DNA of 64,000 nt from Agriterribacter humi (GCF_009192765.1 NZ_VOHQ01000001.1:62001-126000); one strand, 5' to 3'; positions 25,666 through 34,976 are shown, counted from the first letter of the stretch. Numbers and translations: made by a program. Notes: generated by a model not told the origin, from the letters alone.

Positions 25666-26442
25666 TTACAGAAAATCGAAACGCTGCAGAAACTCTTCTT
25701 TATAATTTCTTCCGAGCGGAATTTCATGGTCTTTCAGGAAAATACTGTGGTTATTAAAGGTATCCAGGTGATCCATATTAATGGCATACGACCGGTGCAC
25801 TCTTATAAAATATTGCCGGTTAAACTTATCCATCACTACATTAAGCGGATGCCTGACGATGAAATTCTTATCTTTTGTAATAATATGCGTGTGGTTATTT
25901 TCCGCTTCTAAGTAATAAATATCATTTAAACTCACTTTAATGAATTTATAATTCTGCTTGATAAATATGGCATCGTTAAAACACAGCACAGGTTCCTTCT
26001 CCGTAATTTCAGAAGCACATCCGTTCCCGGAAATGGAAACAACTGGCACGGCAGACGACTTGTGAAAAGCAAAATTGTGCAGAGCGAGGTCTATAGCGAT
26101 CAGCAGGTTCCTGGGCTGGTAGGGCTTGATAAGATAAGCTGCCGGCGTGGTTTCTTTGGCCCGTTCAAGTGTTTCATCATCAGAAAAAGCGGTGAGGTAA
26201 ATAAAGGGGATCTCTTTTAGTGCAGTAAGACGCCGGGCAGTTTCTATTCCATCCCAATCGCCTTTGAGCTGAATATCAAGCAGCACTAAGTCTATGGTTT
26301 CCTTTGCTACAATACGCAAAGCCTCTTTGCCATTATCGGCTATGCCACAAACCTGGTAGCCTTCCAACTGCAGCGTATCTTCCAGTGCAAGCGCTACGAT
26401 GCCTTCGTCTTCAACGATCAGGATGCTAACTTTACTTTCCAT
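25666..26442 (-). CDS. LytTR-type response regulator
   Basis: This 258-residue protein has a receiver domain (residues 5-125) with acidic residues E11/D12, the phospho-acceptor D56 (VLLDIQ), T84 and K106 (YLIKP). A linker and a C-terminal LytTR DNA-binding domain (about 155-258; FIKVSLNDIYYLEAENNHTHI, then FIRVHRSYAINMDHL and IPLGRNYKEEF) follow. It lies 132 bases downstream of the histidine kinase gene on the same strand, so the two form a two-component pair. Target genes are not evident; the neighbouring lipoprotein and AraC genes are candidates. Confidence 0.92.
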   Translation of the reverse strand: MESKVSILIVEDEGIVALALEDTLQLEGYQVCGIADNGKEALRIVAKETIDLVLLDIQLKGDWDGIETARRLTALKEIPFIYLTAFSDDETLERAKETTPAAYLIKPYQPRNLLIAIDLALHNFAFHKSSAVPVVSISGNGCASEITEKEPVLCFNDAIFIKQNYKFIKVSLNDIYYLEAENNHTHIITKDKNFIVRHPLNVVMDKFNRQYFIRVHRSYAINMDHLDTFNNHSIFLKDHEIPLGRNYKEEFLQRFDFL

Positions 26443-26574
26443 GAATTAATGATGAACATGATTATTAAAATATACTTCTATACTATTGCTTAGCTAATCA
26501 TACTATGCCGCGTTCCTCCCTGACAGAGGTGAAAGGAGAAAAGTGAAAAGAGAGAAGTAAAGAAACGTTTACCT

Positions 26575-28437
26575 TCATCCTGCTTTCTCCAGCTTCACCG
26601 GTATTTGCAAGTTTAGCAACGTACCGTTCCTGCTCTCCATATTGCATGTACCATTTAATTGCCGGCTCAACACCTTCACCAATTTTACTCCAAATGACCC
26701 CCGTGGTTTTTCCCATTCTTCCCGGGTCATACCCGGACCATTGTCTTTAATTTCCAGTATGATCTCCCGGTCTTTCTTTAAGGAAAGCATTAATGAAGGA
26801 TACGGTACTTCTTTATAAGCGTATTTGAACGCATTGGTTACCCACTCGTTGATGATCAACCCTAATGGCAATGCCCTATCCACATCCATTTCTGTTATTT
26901 GAACATCGAGTTGTAAATCGAACTTATCTTTATCAATTCCGAAACTTTGCAAAATACTTTCTACTAAGTCGGTTACATATTCTTTCATGTTCACCATGTT
27001 CGGGTTATCCTGCTGGTAAAGGCTCCTGTGAATCAGCGACATGGCTTCAATGCGCTGCTGGCCTATCTTTACAGCCTGCTGGGCATCTTGGTCGGACAGG
27101 TGGTTAGACTGCAGACTAAGGAGACTGGAAACAATTTGCAGGTTATTCTTTACCCGGTGATGCAGCTCTTTCATAAGGAAATTTAGCTGCTCCGACTGTT
27201 CATTAATTTTCTTGTTGTTATCCGCCAGCATGCGGTTCCTTTGCCTGATGCCGCGGTACTGAACATACAGGAATGCGGATAACAAAATAAAAAGGATCAT
27301 TCCAACGGTTATCGCTCCTGCTGTTCTTGTTTTTTCGAGATTGATGAGCCGGAGCGATGCAATACGTTCATCTTTTTTTTCCGTTTGATATTCAATTTGC
27401 AACCTCCCTATCTGTTTCGTGTTCCTGAGCAACTGTAATGAATCATTTATAATCACAGACCGGCTGAAAGCATCAAGCGCCTTTTCGGCATTGCCTGCAT
27501 CATGGTAACATTTGTGTAATGCCTTGTATATTTCCGCCGTGCGGAAAGGCGCATGCTGTGCTATGGTAATATCAAGCGCACGATTAAGGTAATGGATGCC
27601 TTTATCACGATCCCCGCTGTAAAAATAAATTTCTCCAAGCCAGTTATAGGTATAGGTGAGGGAAAGATACTGATGATACTTTTTAGCGAGCGCTTCGGCC
27701 TTTTCTCCATAAAGCAATCCCTTCGGATAATTGCCTGCAATTTTATAATACTGACTGATGTTATTATAATAGGGTATGCGGAGCTGTTCATATGCAGGAG
27801 AGGATTCAGCAATTTTTAACCCCTCAAGATATTTGTTCAGCCCTTTTTTCCTGAGTTCAGGATCGTGTTTACGCATACCATAGCTATGTGTAAACATCGC
27901 CCTGTTCAGCATTATCTTAATCATCTGCACGGTATCTTTTATAAAAGTTGCCGCACGTATCCCCTTCTCCGCGGCTTTTAGCGCAAGCGGATAGTTTTCA
28001 TTTTCTTTATACAAATTTCCGATAAGGCCATACAGTGTGGGAATCACCTTCGTAAACGCATTGTTTTCGGCCTTTCTCAGCGTTTCCACCGCTACTTTCA
28101 TAGCCCTGATATAATTTGCCGTCCTCCATTCATAATTGGCTTGCAACAGCTTCCCGTTTACAATAATCCGGTCATCTTCCTGATTTTCACCCAAGCGGAT
28201 CAACCTTTGTGCATACCATTGAAGAGAATCACTGCCGGTATTCTTATAACGTATGCCCTGGCGAAATAAGTTTTCTGCCAGGAGAACAGAATCACTGCCA
28301 GCATAAGTTGTTTTTAAATCCAGGTTCGGTTTATTACACGAAAGCATTGCCATAAGGGAACCAACTGTCATTAAAACCCTAAGCAATAAAAAGCAGCTTT
28401 TAAACACAGTAAGCCTTAAAAAAAAAATGGACAGCAT
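26575..28437 (-). CDS. TPR-containing sensor histidine kinase (HisKA_2 type)
   Basis: This 620-residue protein has an N-terminal hydrophobic stretch ending in a lipobox-like AMLSC (Cys near residue 34). A region of TPR helices follows (about residues 60-350; NLYKENENYPLALKAAEKGI is one repeat), then a transmembrane span near 377-400, a short coiled coil, and the dimerisation helix with the phospho-His box ELHHRVKNNLQ (about 432-442). The ATPase domain has the N-box NEWVTNAFKYAY and the G-box DNGPGM. It is the likely kinase for the LytTR regulator downstream. The signal sensed by the periplasmic TPR part is unknown. Confidence 0.9.
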   Translation of the reverse strand: MLSIFFLRLTVFKSCFLLLRVLMTVGSLMAMLSCNKPNLDLKTTYAGSDSVLLAENLFRQGIRYKNTGSDSLQWYAQRLIRLGENQEDDRIIVNGKLLQANYEWRTANYIRAMKVAVETLRKAENNAFTKVIPTLYGLIGNLYKENENYPLALKAAEKGIRAATFIKDTVQMIKIMLNRAMFTHSYGMRKHDPELRKKGLNKYLEGLKIAESSPAYEQLRIPYYNNISQYYKIAGNYPKGLLYGEKAEALAKKYHQYLSLTYTYNWLGEIYFYSGDRDKGIHYLNRALDITIAQHAPFRTAEIYKALHKCYHDAGNAEKALDAFSRSVIINDSLQLLRNTKQIGRLQIEYQTEKKDERIASLRLINLEKTRTAGAITVGMILFILLSAFLYVQYRGIRQRNRMLADNNKKINEQSEQLNFLMKELHHRVKNNLQIVSSLLSLQSNHLSDQDAQQAVKIGQQRIEAMSLIHRSLYQQDNPNMVNMKEYVTDLVESILQSFGIDKDKFDLQLDVQITEMDVDRALPLGLIINEWVTNAFKYAYKEVPYPSLMLSLKKDREIILEIKDNGPGMTREEWEKPRGSFGVKLVKVLSRQLNGTCNMESRNGTLLNLQIPVKLEKAG

Positions 28438-28628
28438 TCATTTCTTTTGATAAAGATTTCTGAACAGAACAGCTACAAGTTAGGAAAAAGGAAAATAACG
28501 GAACATGGATAAGCACAATGTTTGCATTAAGCAACCGCTCCTTTGCAAAGAAAATTTCTCATAGGGAAAAGAAACCAGGATAAAACCGGAATTTCCAGCT
28601 ATCCCATTTTCGTCGCACTACAGCCTCC

Positions 28629-28661
28629 TACTATTTCTTATAATTCTTATACTATTTTTCA
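28629..28661 (+). promoter_or_regulatory. Paired direct-repeat operator in front of the AraC gene
   Basis: TACTATTTCTTA (28629-28640) and TACTATTTTTCA (28650-28661) are spaced exactly 21 bp apart, start to start, like the sites at 38434/38455, 55082/55103 and 63771/63792. The second half-site is identical to those at 38455 and 55103. It lies about 72-104 bases upstream of the AraC start codon. No TAnnTTTG box lies at the spacing seen in the other three, so autoregulation is more likely than activation of a leftward promoter. Confidence 0.65.
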
Positions 28662-28732
28662 TAAAATTGAAGGCTTACACTATAATTCAATATATTAGGG
28701 GTGGCGTTTTTTAACTTTAAACTAAATGAGCA

Positions 28733-29599
28733 ATGAAATCTATTGAACTGCGACTGCCGAAGGATTTTGACAAATCATTTACTGTATTTAAAGAAGTTGG
28801 AAAATCATTTCCATGCCCCTGGCACTACCATCCTGAATATGAAATCGTGCTGGTTTTAAAAAGCAACGGCCGCCGCATGGTGGGCGATAATATCGGGAAG
28901 TTTGATGAAGGCGACCTGGTGTGCATGGGTCCCTTTTTACCACATGTATGGGTAAACGATCCGAAATTTATTAACGGGCAGGTTGATTACCAGGCAGAAG
29001 CCATTGTGATTCATTTCAAAGACGATTTCCTGGGTGAAAACTTTCTTAATATTCCTGAGATGGAAAACTTTAAGCATTTTTTGAAATCATCTAACCGCGG
29101 TATGGTCATTAACGGAAAAGCCAAAGCCGGCATTACTGCTTTAATGGAAAAAATGCCTGATATGAACGGGCTTCAACGCCTGTCTTCTCTCCTGCTCATT
29201 TTTGATACATTATCCCGTACGGCTGAATATGAATTATTGGCAAGTCCTGGTTTTGCAAAAACAGTGAATGTAAAAAGTTCGGACCGGCTGAACAAAATAA
29301 CCGAATATCTTATACAAAATTTTGACCAGGACATTACTTTATCGAAAGTGGCATCCATAGCAAATATGGCGGTTACTACCTTCAGTAATTTTTTCAAGGA
29401 AAACTACAGGGTAACTTTTGTTGAATACTTAAATACTTTGAGAATTGGTTATGCCTGTAAAAAACTTTCGGAAAAAGATCAGAATATTGTTGATGTAGCG
29501 TATGAATGCGGGTTCAACAGCTTAGCCAATTTTAACAGGCAATTTAAAAAGTACAAGCAAATGACCCCAACTGAATACAGGAGGATTATTTATGCGTAA
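28733..29599 (+). CDS. AraC-family transcriptional regulator
   Basis: This 288-residue protein has an N-terminal cupin-like sensing domain (about residues 10-110; PCPWHYHPEYEIVLVLKSNGRRMVGD with the H-x-H-x-E pattern). The C-terminal domain carries two helix-turn-helices (about 185-285; DITLSKVASIANMAVTTFSNFFK, then the family signature IVDVAYECGFNSLANFNRQFKKYKQMTPTEYR). It is the only plus-strand gene of the right-hand 35 kb and lies at the far end of the leftward operons. AraC proteins usually bind two direct-repeat half-sites about 21 bp apart; exactly such pairs lie in front of the three operons and of this gene, so it is the best candidate for the locus activator, with a sugar-like ligand bound by the cupin. 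Confidence 0.92.
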   Translation: MKSIELRLPKDFDKSFTVFKEVGKSFPCPWHYHPEYEIVLVLKSNGRRMVGDNIGKFDEGDLVCMGPFLPHVWVNDPKFINGQVDYQAEAIVIHFKDDFLGENFLNIPEMENFKHFLKSSNRGMVINGKAKAGITALMEKMPDMNGLQRLSSLLLIFDTLSRTAEYELLASPGFAKTVNVKSSDRLNKITEYLIQNFDQDITLSKVASIANMAVTTFSNFFKENYRVTFVEYLNTLRIGYACKKLSEKDQNIVDVAYECGFNSLANFNRQFKKYKQMTPTEYRRIIYA

Positions 29600-29801
29600 T
29601 GGGGAGTTTCGAGTTTATGGTTTATGGTTGCATTTTCGCTTCGGATTTGAATTTTGTTGTTTGAATTTTATCCGCCACGGCGGACAGGTTTTATCTATCT
29701 TTTGCTTTAAGCTTCGTTTTGCTGCTGCTTTCTCACTTTTCAGAGATTATTCAATAGCTGAAATGGAAGAACCCATGACTGGCATTATGCTATAGCGCCG
29801 T

Positions 29802-29822
29802 CTCTCTACACTGCGTGGAGAG
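29802..29822. terminator. Hairpin between convergent genes
   Basis: CTCTCTACACTGCGTGGAGAG forms a short stem (CTCTC with GAGAG, and CAC with GTG) between the convergent AraC and SDR genes. No clear T-run follows, so it may be a REP-like element rather than a terminator. Confidence 0.4.
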
Positions 29823-29837
29823 GGAACGAGGGTGAGG

Positions 29838-30605
29838 TCACTGTATCGTATACCCGCCATCAATTACAACCGCCTGCCCTGTTATGCCTTTTGCATTATC
29901 ACCCGCCAGGAAATATACATAATGCGCTACCTCTTCTACGCTAAGTAAACGCTTTTGAGGAACAAGGGGATAGATCACTTCTTCCAATACTTTTTCAAAC
30001 GGGATGTTTCGCATTCTGGCTATATCGGTAAATTGATTTCTGACCAGCGCGGTATCAACATAACCGGGACATACGGCATTAACGGTAATGCCATGACCGG
30101 CGCTTTCCAATGCAGCAACTTTTGTTAAACCAATTACGCCATGCTTCGCGCTATTATAGGCCGCTTTTCCCGCAAAACCAACCAGCCCGTTAATGGAAGC
30201 CATGTTAATAATTCTTCCAAAACCCCTTTTTTTCATATAAGGCAGCACATGTTTGATGGCAATGAAAGGTGCGGTTAACATCACATCCAGCATGAGCCTG
30301 AACTTTTCTGTAGGGAAATGTTCAACAGGCGCTACATGCTGCAACCCGGCATTGTTTACCAGCACATCAATGCTTCCATACAGGTCATAGACGGCGCCTA
30401 ATATTTTTTGAATACTTTCTTCATGGGTAACATCACAGGCATAACCGGTAACCCGGCTGCCACCTAATGCTGCTACAGCAGCGTCAACACTATCCTGTTC
30501 AATATCCAAAACAACTACTATGTAGCCGGCAGACAAAAAGGTTTTTGCGATAGCCAGACCAATACCACCCGCCGCCCCGGTTATTATTATTACGCTGGAA
30601 TGCAT
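29838..30605 (-). CDS. SDR, 3-hydroxybutyrate-dehydrogenase-like
   Basis: This 255-residue short-chain dehydrogenase has the cofactor motif TGAAGGIG (residues 9-16), NNAG (about 87-90) and the catalytic Ser/Tyr/Lys in IINMASINGLVGFAGKAAYNSAKHG (YxxxK). The NAGLQHVAPVEHFPTEKF stretch and the DTALVRNQ region are those of D-3-hydroxybutyrate dehydrogenases, though the substrate here may be another 3-hydroxy acid. Asp in VVLDIE favours NAD. It is the last gene of the operon that starts at the sodium symporter. Confidence 0.85.
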   Translation of the reverse strand: MHSSVIIITGAAGGIGLAIAKTFLSAGYIVVVLDIEQDSVDAAVAALGGSRVTGYACDVTHEESIQKILGAVYDLYGSIDVLVNNAGLQHVAPVEHFPTEKFRLMLDVMLTAPFIAIKHVLPYMKKRGFGRIINMASINGLVGFAGKAAYNSAKHGVIGLTKVAALESAGHGITVNAVCPGYVDTALVRNQFTDIARMRNIPFEKVLEEVIYPLVPQKRLLSVEEVAHYVYFLAGDNAKGITGQAVVIDGGYTIQ

Positions 30606-30660
30606 GAAGAAAACTGGTTTAATTTATGTAAGATACTATCAAAATATATTATTACTGATG

Positions 30661-30706
30661 GTCGCCGGGAGGCGACAGTAAATTGTGTATGAGGCGATGA
30701 CGCCTC
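30661..30706. repeat. Two GC-rich tetraloop hairpins
   Basis: GTCGCC-GGGA-GGCGAC (30661-30676) and GAGGCG-ATGA-CGCCTC (30691-30706) are two perfect 6-bp stems, each with a 4-base loop, in the gap 30606-30874. They could cause attenuation or protect RNA ends inside the operon. GGTAT-type heptamers follow at 30796-30830. No gene is seen in this gap. Confidence 0.6.
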
Positions 30707-30874
30707 GTACTGCAGGAGAGGGGAAACGTCAAACATGAAAAATGAATGGTGAAGGTTTCACATCTATTGTCTCACTTTTCACCATTGCCTGTTGTTACTT
30801 ATAAGGTATGAGGTATAAGGCGTAGGGTATAGAGCCTTTCCGCCTTACACCCTCCACCTTACTCCATCTCCCTC

Positions 30875-31666
30875 CTACCAGCTTGTCCATCCGCCGTCAA
30901 CGCATAAATTATGACCTGTGATATAAGAAGCGGATTCAGACAACAAAAAGGCCACTGATCCTGCAACTTCTTCCGCCTTTCCTACACGCCCCATGGGCGA
31001 TTGTTGTGCCAGCCTTTCTATAAAAGCCGGGTTATCACTTTGCACAGCAGGGTGAGGAAAAGGACCTGGTGAAATACAATTGCATCTCACATTCATCTTT
31101 CCCCAATGAACCGCGAGATATCGCGTCATTTGAATAATACCGGCTTTGCCCACACCATATTCGATGGGGTTTTTGTTCATCGGCGCTTCATATGCCTCCG
31201 GGTGTGGCGACACCAAACCATACATACTGGAGAACAATACGATGCTTCCACTACCACGCTTGGCCATTTGCGTACCGGCTTCCCTTGCCAATAAAAATGT
31301 AGCCGTCAGTCCGGTATGATTTACTTCATCAAACTCTTTTTCGCTCAGGTCTTCCAGCTTTTTTGAGGTAGAACCAAATGTCAGGTTCACCAGCCCGTCA
31401 GGCACGCCGTGCTGTTTAATTTGCTCCGTTACAAATCGCTGTATAGCGGCACCGTCCCTGACATCCAAAGTAGCAGGAATAACATCCGGGTCCAATGCTG
31501 CAGATTGTACAAATGCAGCGGCACGATCCTCCAGGTCAATACAAATTACTTTAGCACCTGCATTCTTTAGCACAATCACAGTTGCCTGTCCAAGATAGCC
31601 CGCACCTCCAACCACCCATATTAATTTATTGCGCAGATGAAAAATGGGGGTAATTTCTTTACTCAT
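30875..31666 (-). CDS. SDR family oxidoreductase
   Basis: This 263-residue short-chain dehydrogenase has the cofactor motif VGGAGYLG (variant of TGxxxGIG), an Asp-containing ICIDLED that favours NAD, and the catalytic residues in SIVLFSSMYGLVSPH...EYGVGKAG. The NNAG motif is changed to VNLTFGS, which is unusual. It ends GHNLCVDGGWTSW in the standard way. I chose 31666 (MSKEITP); the frame is open to 31729 but the extra residues overlap the end of the upstream gene. It lies between the alcohol dehydrogenase and the terminal SDR gene in the same operon, suggesting successive oxidations of a polyol or sugar acid. Confidence 0.85.
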   Translation of the reverse strand: MSKEITPIFHLRNKLIWVVGGAGYLGQATVIVLKNAGAKVICIDLEDRAAAFVQSAALDPDVIPATLDVRDGAAIQRFVTEQIKQHGVPDGLVNLTFGSTSKKLEDLSEKEFDEVNHTGLTATFLLAREAGTQMAKRGSGSIVLFSSMYGLVSPHPEAYEAPMNKNPIEYGVGKAGIIQMTRYLAVHWGKMNVRCNCISPGPFPHPAVQSDNPAFIERLAQQSPMGRVGKAEEVAGSVAFLLSESASYITGHNLCVDGGWTSW

Positions 31667-31712
31667 ATGATTTGATTTATGATGTAATGTGAGGACCAAT
31701 GTTCCTGCATTG

Positions 31713-32843
31713 CTATGCAAAAGAAACAACCTGTCTTAGCGCATCGCCGTTGGCCAACCGCTCAAAGCCCTCATTTATTTGTTCCAGGGCGATGGTATGA
31801 GACAAAAGCTTATTAACGGGTAAACGTCCTGTTTGATATAACGAAATAAAAGCCGGTATATCGCGTGAGGGAATACAACTGCCGAGGTACGAGCCTTTCA
31901 GTGTTCGCTCCTCTCCCACCAATATAGCAGGTGATAAAGAAAAAGTGTGAGAAGGATGCGGCAGCCCGGCGGTAACCGTTGTACCTCCACGTTTGGTAAC
32001 GGCATACGCAAACTCAAGCGCTTTAATAGCCCCGGCAAATTCAACGGCAATATCCACGCCGCCACCAGTCAGGTCTTGTACTTGTTGTACAGCATTTGAA
32101 TCTGCAGGATCTATTACATGATGAGCATCCAACTGTAATGCCATTGCTCTTTTGTATGGATTGATATCCGCAGCAATTACCGATGCGGCTCCTCCTGATA
32201 AAGCCCCCAACACCCCTGCCAGTCCCACTCCTCCTAACCCTGCAATTACAATGGTTTGCCCGGCAGTAAGCCTTGCCGTATTTATTACTGCGCCAACGCC
32301 GGTTAAAACAGCACAGCCAAAGAGAGCCGATATTTCATACGGAATCGCGGTGTTAATTTTCACGAGCGAACGTCTTGATGCAACAACGTATTCGGCAAAG
32401 GCAGAAACTCCCAGGTGATGGCGAAGGCCATCAAGGCTATGATTCTTTAACCGCATGCCACCCTCCAGTAAAGTTCCTTTTGTATTAGCCAATGCTCCGG
32501 GTTCGCATAGTGCAGGTCGGCCCGTTGTACAGGGTATGCAATGACCGCACATGGGAACGAAAGAAAAAACAACATGGTCACCCTGCTTTAGATCATTTAC
32601 TCCCGCTCCGCATTCCATAACTTCCCCGGATGCTTCGTGTCCCAACACCATGGGCAATGGTCTTGCACGGCTTCCGTCAATAACAGACAAATCGGAATGA
32701 CACAATCCTGCTGCATGAATTTTTACCAGTACTTCGTCATACCCCGGAGTGCTCAAATCAACCGCTTCTATTTGCAAGGGATTGCTTTCATCATACGGAC
32801 GGGATTTTCCCATCTCATATAATACCGCAGCTTTTATTTTCAT
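31713..32843 (-). CDS. Zinc-dependent alcohol dehydrogenase
   Basis: This 376-residue medium-chain dehydrogenase has the catalytic zinc ligands in AAGLCHSDLSVIDG and LGHEASGEV, the four structural-zinc cysteines in CGHCIPCTTGRPALC (residues about 97-111) and the Rossmann motif IAGLGGVGLAG (about 199-209), with Asp in IAADINPYK for NAD. Overall it is closest to class III (formaldehyde/aryl-alcohol) enzymes of this length. Substrate unknown; in this operon it may oxidise a primary alcohol or sugar released by the aldolase. Confidence 0.87.
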   Translation of the reverse strand: MKIKAAVLYEMGKSRPYDESNPLQIEAVDLSTPGYDEVLVKIHAAGLCHSDLSVIDGSRARPLPMVLGHEASGEVMECGAGVNDLKQGDHVVFSFVPMCGHCIPCTTGRPALCEPGALANTKGTLLEGGMRLKNHSLDGLRHHLGVSAFAEYVVASRRSLVKINTAIPYEISALFGCAVLTGVGAVINTARLTAGQTIVIAGLGGVGLAGVLGALSGGAASVIAADINPYKRAMALQLDAHHVIDPADSNAVQQVQDLTGGGVDIAVEFAGAIKALEFAYAVTKRGGTTVTAGLPHPSHTFSLSPAILVGEERTLKGSYLGSCIPSRDIPAFISLYQTGRLPVNKLLSHTIALEQINEGFERLANGDALRQVVSFA

Positions 32844-32904
32844 ATGCTCTGCTTTGAATGTAAGTTGTCAGACAAAAGGCCGAAGAGATACGGTAGCAGG
32901 TATC

Positions 32905-33080
32905 AACTACCAGGTGTAAGGTATAAGGCGTAAGGTAAATAACTACTAACGATAGGATGAATGGTCCTTGTTTCATCTATCACTTCTCACTTTTCACTTC
33001 TCACTTTTCTCCTGACCACTCACAACTCACAACTCACCTCTCACCTCTCACCTCTCACCTCTCACTTTTCCCTTACTACT
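32905..33080. repeat. Intergenic low-complexity heptamer repeats
   Basis: GTATAAGGCGTAAGGT (about 32915-32938) is followed by CACTTTTCACTTCTCACTTTT (32988-33008) and CTCACCTCTCACCTCTCACCTCTCACCT (about 33034-33062), all with a 7-bp period. They fill the gap between the alcohol dehydrogenase and the SDR genes. No gene is present; short frames through them are artefacts. Confidence 0.7.
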
Positions 33081-33097
33081 TGCCACTTACCACTCGC

Positions 33098-33877
33098 TTA
33101 CGCATTCAATCCACCGTCAATCAAAATGTTCTCACCATTGATATATGCACCTGCATCTGAAGACAGTAATACGATCAATCCTTTTATGTCATCATTATTG
33201 GCCATCCTGCCCAGCGGAACTTTCTTACAATAATTTTCTACGAATTTTTCAGGTTGATTGTTGAACAATCCGCCCGGACTGACGGTGTTAAAACGTATAT
33301 GCTTTCCTGCATGTGTTTTCGCCATAAAACGCGTAAGCATTATCAATCCTGCATTATGAAAACAATAGTCCGGCGCGATATCTCCCATGCCTGGTATTCC
33401 CTCATAATTAGAATAGATAGGTGCATACATGCCCATCATCGAACTTATATTAATCACACTCCCGCCGCCTGACCCAATGATCAAATCCGTCATCTCTCTC
33501 AATATGAACATCATTCCTGTGGCATTCACTTTCATTGATTCATCAAACTGTTCAATAGGAGCGGCATATCCCTTCATCGGACGGCTTACCGCATTATTGA
33601 CAAATACATCGAGCTTACCAAATTGTTTTCGAATATGCTCTTTTAAGAACAATACAGAAGCTGTATCCACCTGGTCTACCTGCATGCCGTGTACATCCAA
33701 TCCTTTGGCCCGGAAATCTGCAGCCGTTTTTTCAATAGCATCCAGGTTGCGTGAGGCTATAACAACAGTAGCGCCGGCTTCGCCCAACCCTTCTGTTATG
33801 GAACGGCCATAGTTACCTGCTCCTCCGGTGACCAACACCACCTTATTTTTTAAACTGAACAACTCCATTACGTTCAT
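33098..33877 (-). CDS. SDR family oxidoreductase
   Basis: This 259-residue short-chain dehydrogenase has the cofactor motif TGGAGNYGRS, NNAV in place of NNAG (FVNNAVSRP), and the catalytic SVINISSMMGMYAPIYSNYE stretch, ending GENILIDGGLNA. The catalytic Tyr is probably that of YCFHNAGLI, which has Asn-Ala where YxxxK expects Lys, so the active site looks altered. A start three codons later (33868, MELFSL) is equally possible. The gene lies 5 bases after the Gfo/Idh/MocA gene, so the two are coupled. Confidence 0.82.
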   Translation of the reverse strand: MNVMELFSLKNKVVLVTGGAGNYGRSITEGLGEAGATVVIASRNLDAIEKTAADFRAKGLDVHGMQVDQVDTASVLFLKEHIRKQFGKLDVFVNNAVSRPMKGYAAPIEQFDESMKVNATGMMFILREMTDLIIGSGGGSVINISSMMGMYAPIYSNYEGIPGMGDIAPDYCFHNAGLIMLTRFMAKTHAGKHIRFNTVSPGGLFNNQPEKFVENYCKKVPLGRMANNDDIKGLIVLLSSDAGAYINGENILIDGGLNA

Positions 33878-33882
33878 GCACG

Positions 33883-34803
33883 TTATTTTAGATGAATAAT
33901 TTTTCCACCTGCCAGCCTGCTTTCTTCTGCGGCGATTACAGTTTGAATGATATTTTTTGTTCTATAGAAATCCAGTCTCGGTTTTCCTTCCTGTACGCTT
34001 CGTACAAATTCTATAATATTATCGCGAAACATGGAATATGAATTTTTGATATCCGCCATCCGCCAGGCCTGCTGTCCAAAGAATGTTAACTGGAATGTAC
34101 CGGAGATGTCCATAAACAAATGGATGGTAGCCGGTAACCCGTTTTCGAAAACAATATGCACTACATCTTTTCCCTTTTCGCCAAGGTGCTGCACTGTAGC
34201 AACAGGCGGATCATTTAATGTGGCAAACATCGCTTCAACCATGTGAACCCCGTATTTCAGCCAGTCTTTTTTACCTACAGCCGTTACCAGTTCCAGCCTG
34301 CCCAGTGAAGCCAGTTCCTGTTTTACTATCCGGCACTCATTGGCATACCGCATAGAGGAACATGACATGATAAATTTTCCTGCCTCATGCTGTTCTTCAA
34401 ACCAGTGTAAGTCTGCCTGTGTAATGACTAAGGGCTTATCAATAAATATCGGGATCCCTGCTTCGATAAAAGGCTCCGCCATTTCCCTGTGAAACTCCGC
34501 ATCGTCACGGGCAAGTATAACTGCATCTACCTGTCCTGTCATATCTGTTGCGCTTTCCGCTATATGTTCAATACCAGAGGAAGCGGCGATGCTTTTAGAA
34601 ACAGACATATCCTGCGTCCACACATGCGTTACCCGCGCATCCGGCATACCCAGGGTATCCTGGTTGGCATTAAGATAGGCTGCAACCGCGGGGTATCCCA
34701 CCCTGCTTATTGCTTCGCCATCATACTTTCCATTTATTATAGAAGACCAGGAATAAGGGTGCGCATTACCGGCACTCATTCCTATTATTCCGACTTTTAT
34801 CAT
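33883..34803 (-). CDS. Gfo/Idh/MocA family oxidoreductase
   Basis: This 306-residue protein has an N-terminal Rossmann domain (about residues 1-120) and a C-terminal alpha/beta domain. The opening VGIIGMSAGNAHPYSWSSII lacks the usual GxGxxG, with Ser-Ala-Gly-Asn there. The EKP-like motif is present as FIDKPL (about 138-143), the family's cofactor and substrate lysine. Related proteins act on sugars, inositols or sugar acids with NAD(P). The gene is in the symporter operon, next to an SDR with an altered active site. Confidence 0.82.
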   Translation of the reverse strand: MIKVGIIGMSAGNAHPYSWSSIINGKYDGEAISRVGYPAVAAYLNANQDTLGMPDARVTHVWTQDMSVSKSIAASSGIEHIAESATDMTGQVDAVILARDDAEFHREMAEPFIEAGIPIFIDKPLVITQADLHWFEEQHEAGKFIMSCSSMRYANECRIVKQELASLGRLELVTAVGKKDWLKYGVHMVEAMFATLNDPPVATVQHLGEKGKDVVHIVFENGLPATIHLFMDISGTFQLTFFGQQAWRMADIKNSYSMFRDNIIEFVRSVQEGKPRLDFYRTKNIIQTVIAAEESRLAGGKIIHLK

Positions 34804-34976
34804 TTGAGATTGGAGATTTGAAATTTGAGATTTAATATTTGCTCCCGTAGTTACAAAGAATTGCGGACTGTATAGGATGGTTTATAGCTCTTCACGGTCT
34901 GACGCTTCTTTTGTCGCGTACCGACCGCTGCATTTTCACATTTCCACATTTTCACATTCTCACATTTCCACATCCC

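Noticed and set aside
29592-29795. Plus-strand reading frame of 67 codons after the AraC gene
   Set aside because: Phe-rich, low-complexity peptide without homology pattern; overlaps the AraC gene's end and repeat-like sequence.
32957-33233. Plus-strand frames of 67 and 90 codons rich in Ser, His, Leu and Thr
   Set aside because: They translate the 7-bp repeats and the antisense of the SDR gene.
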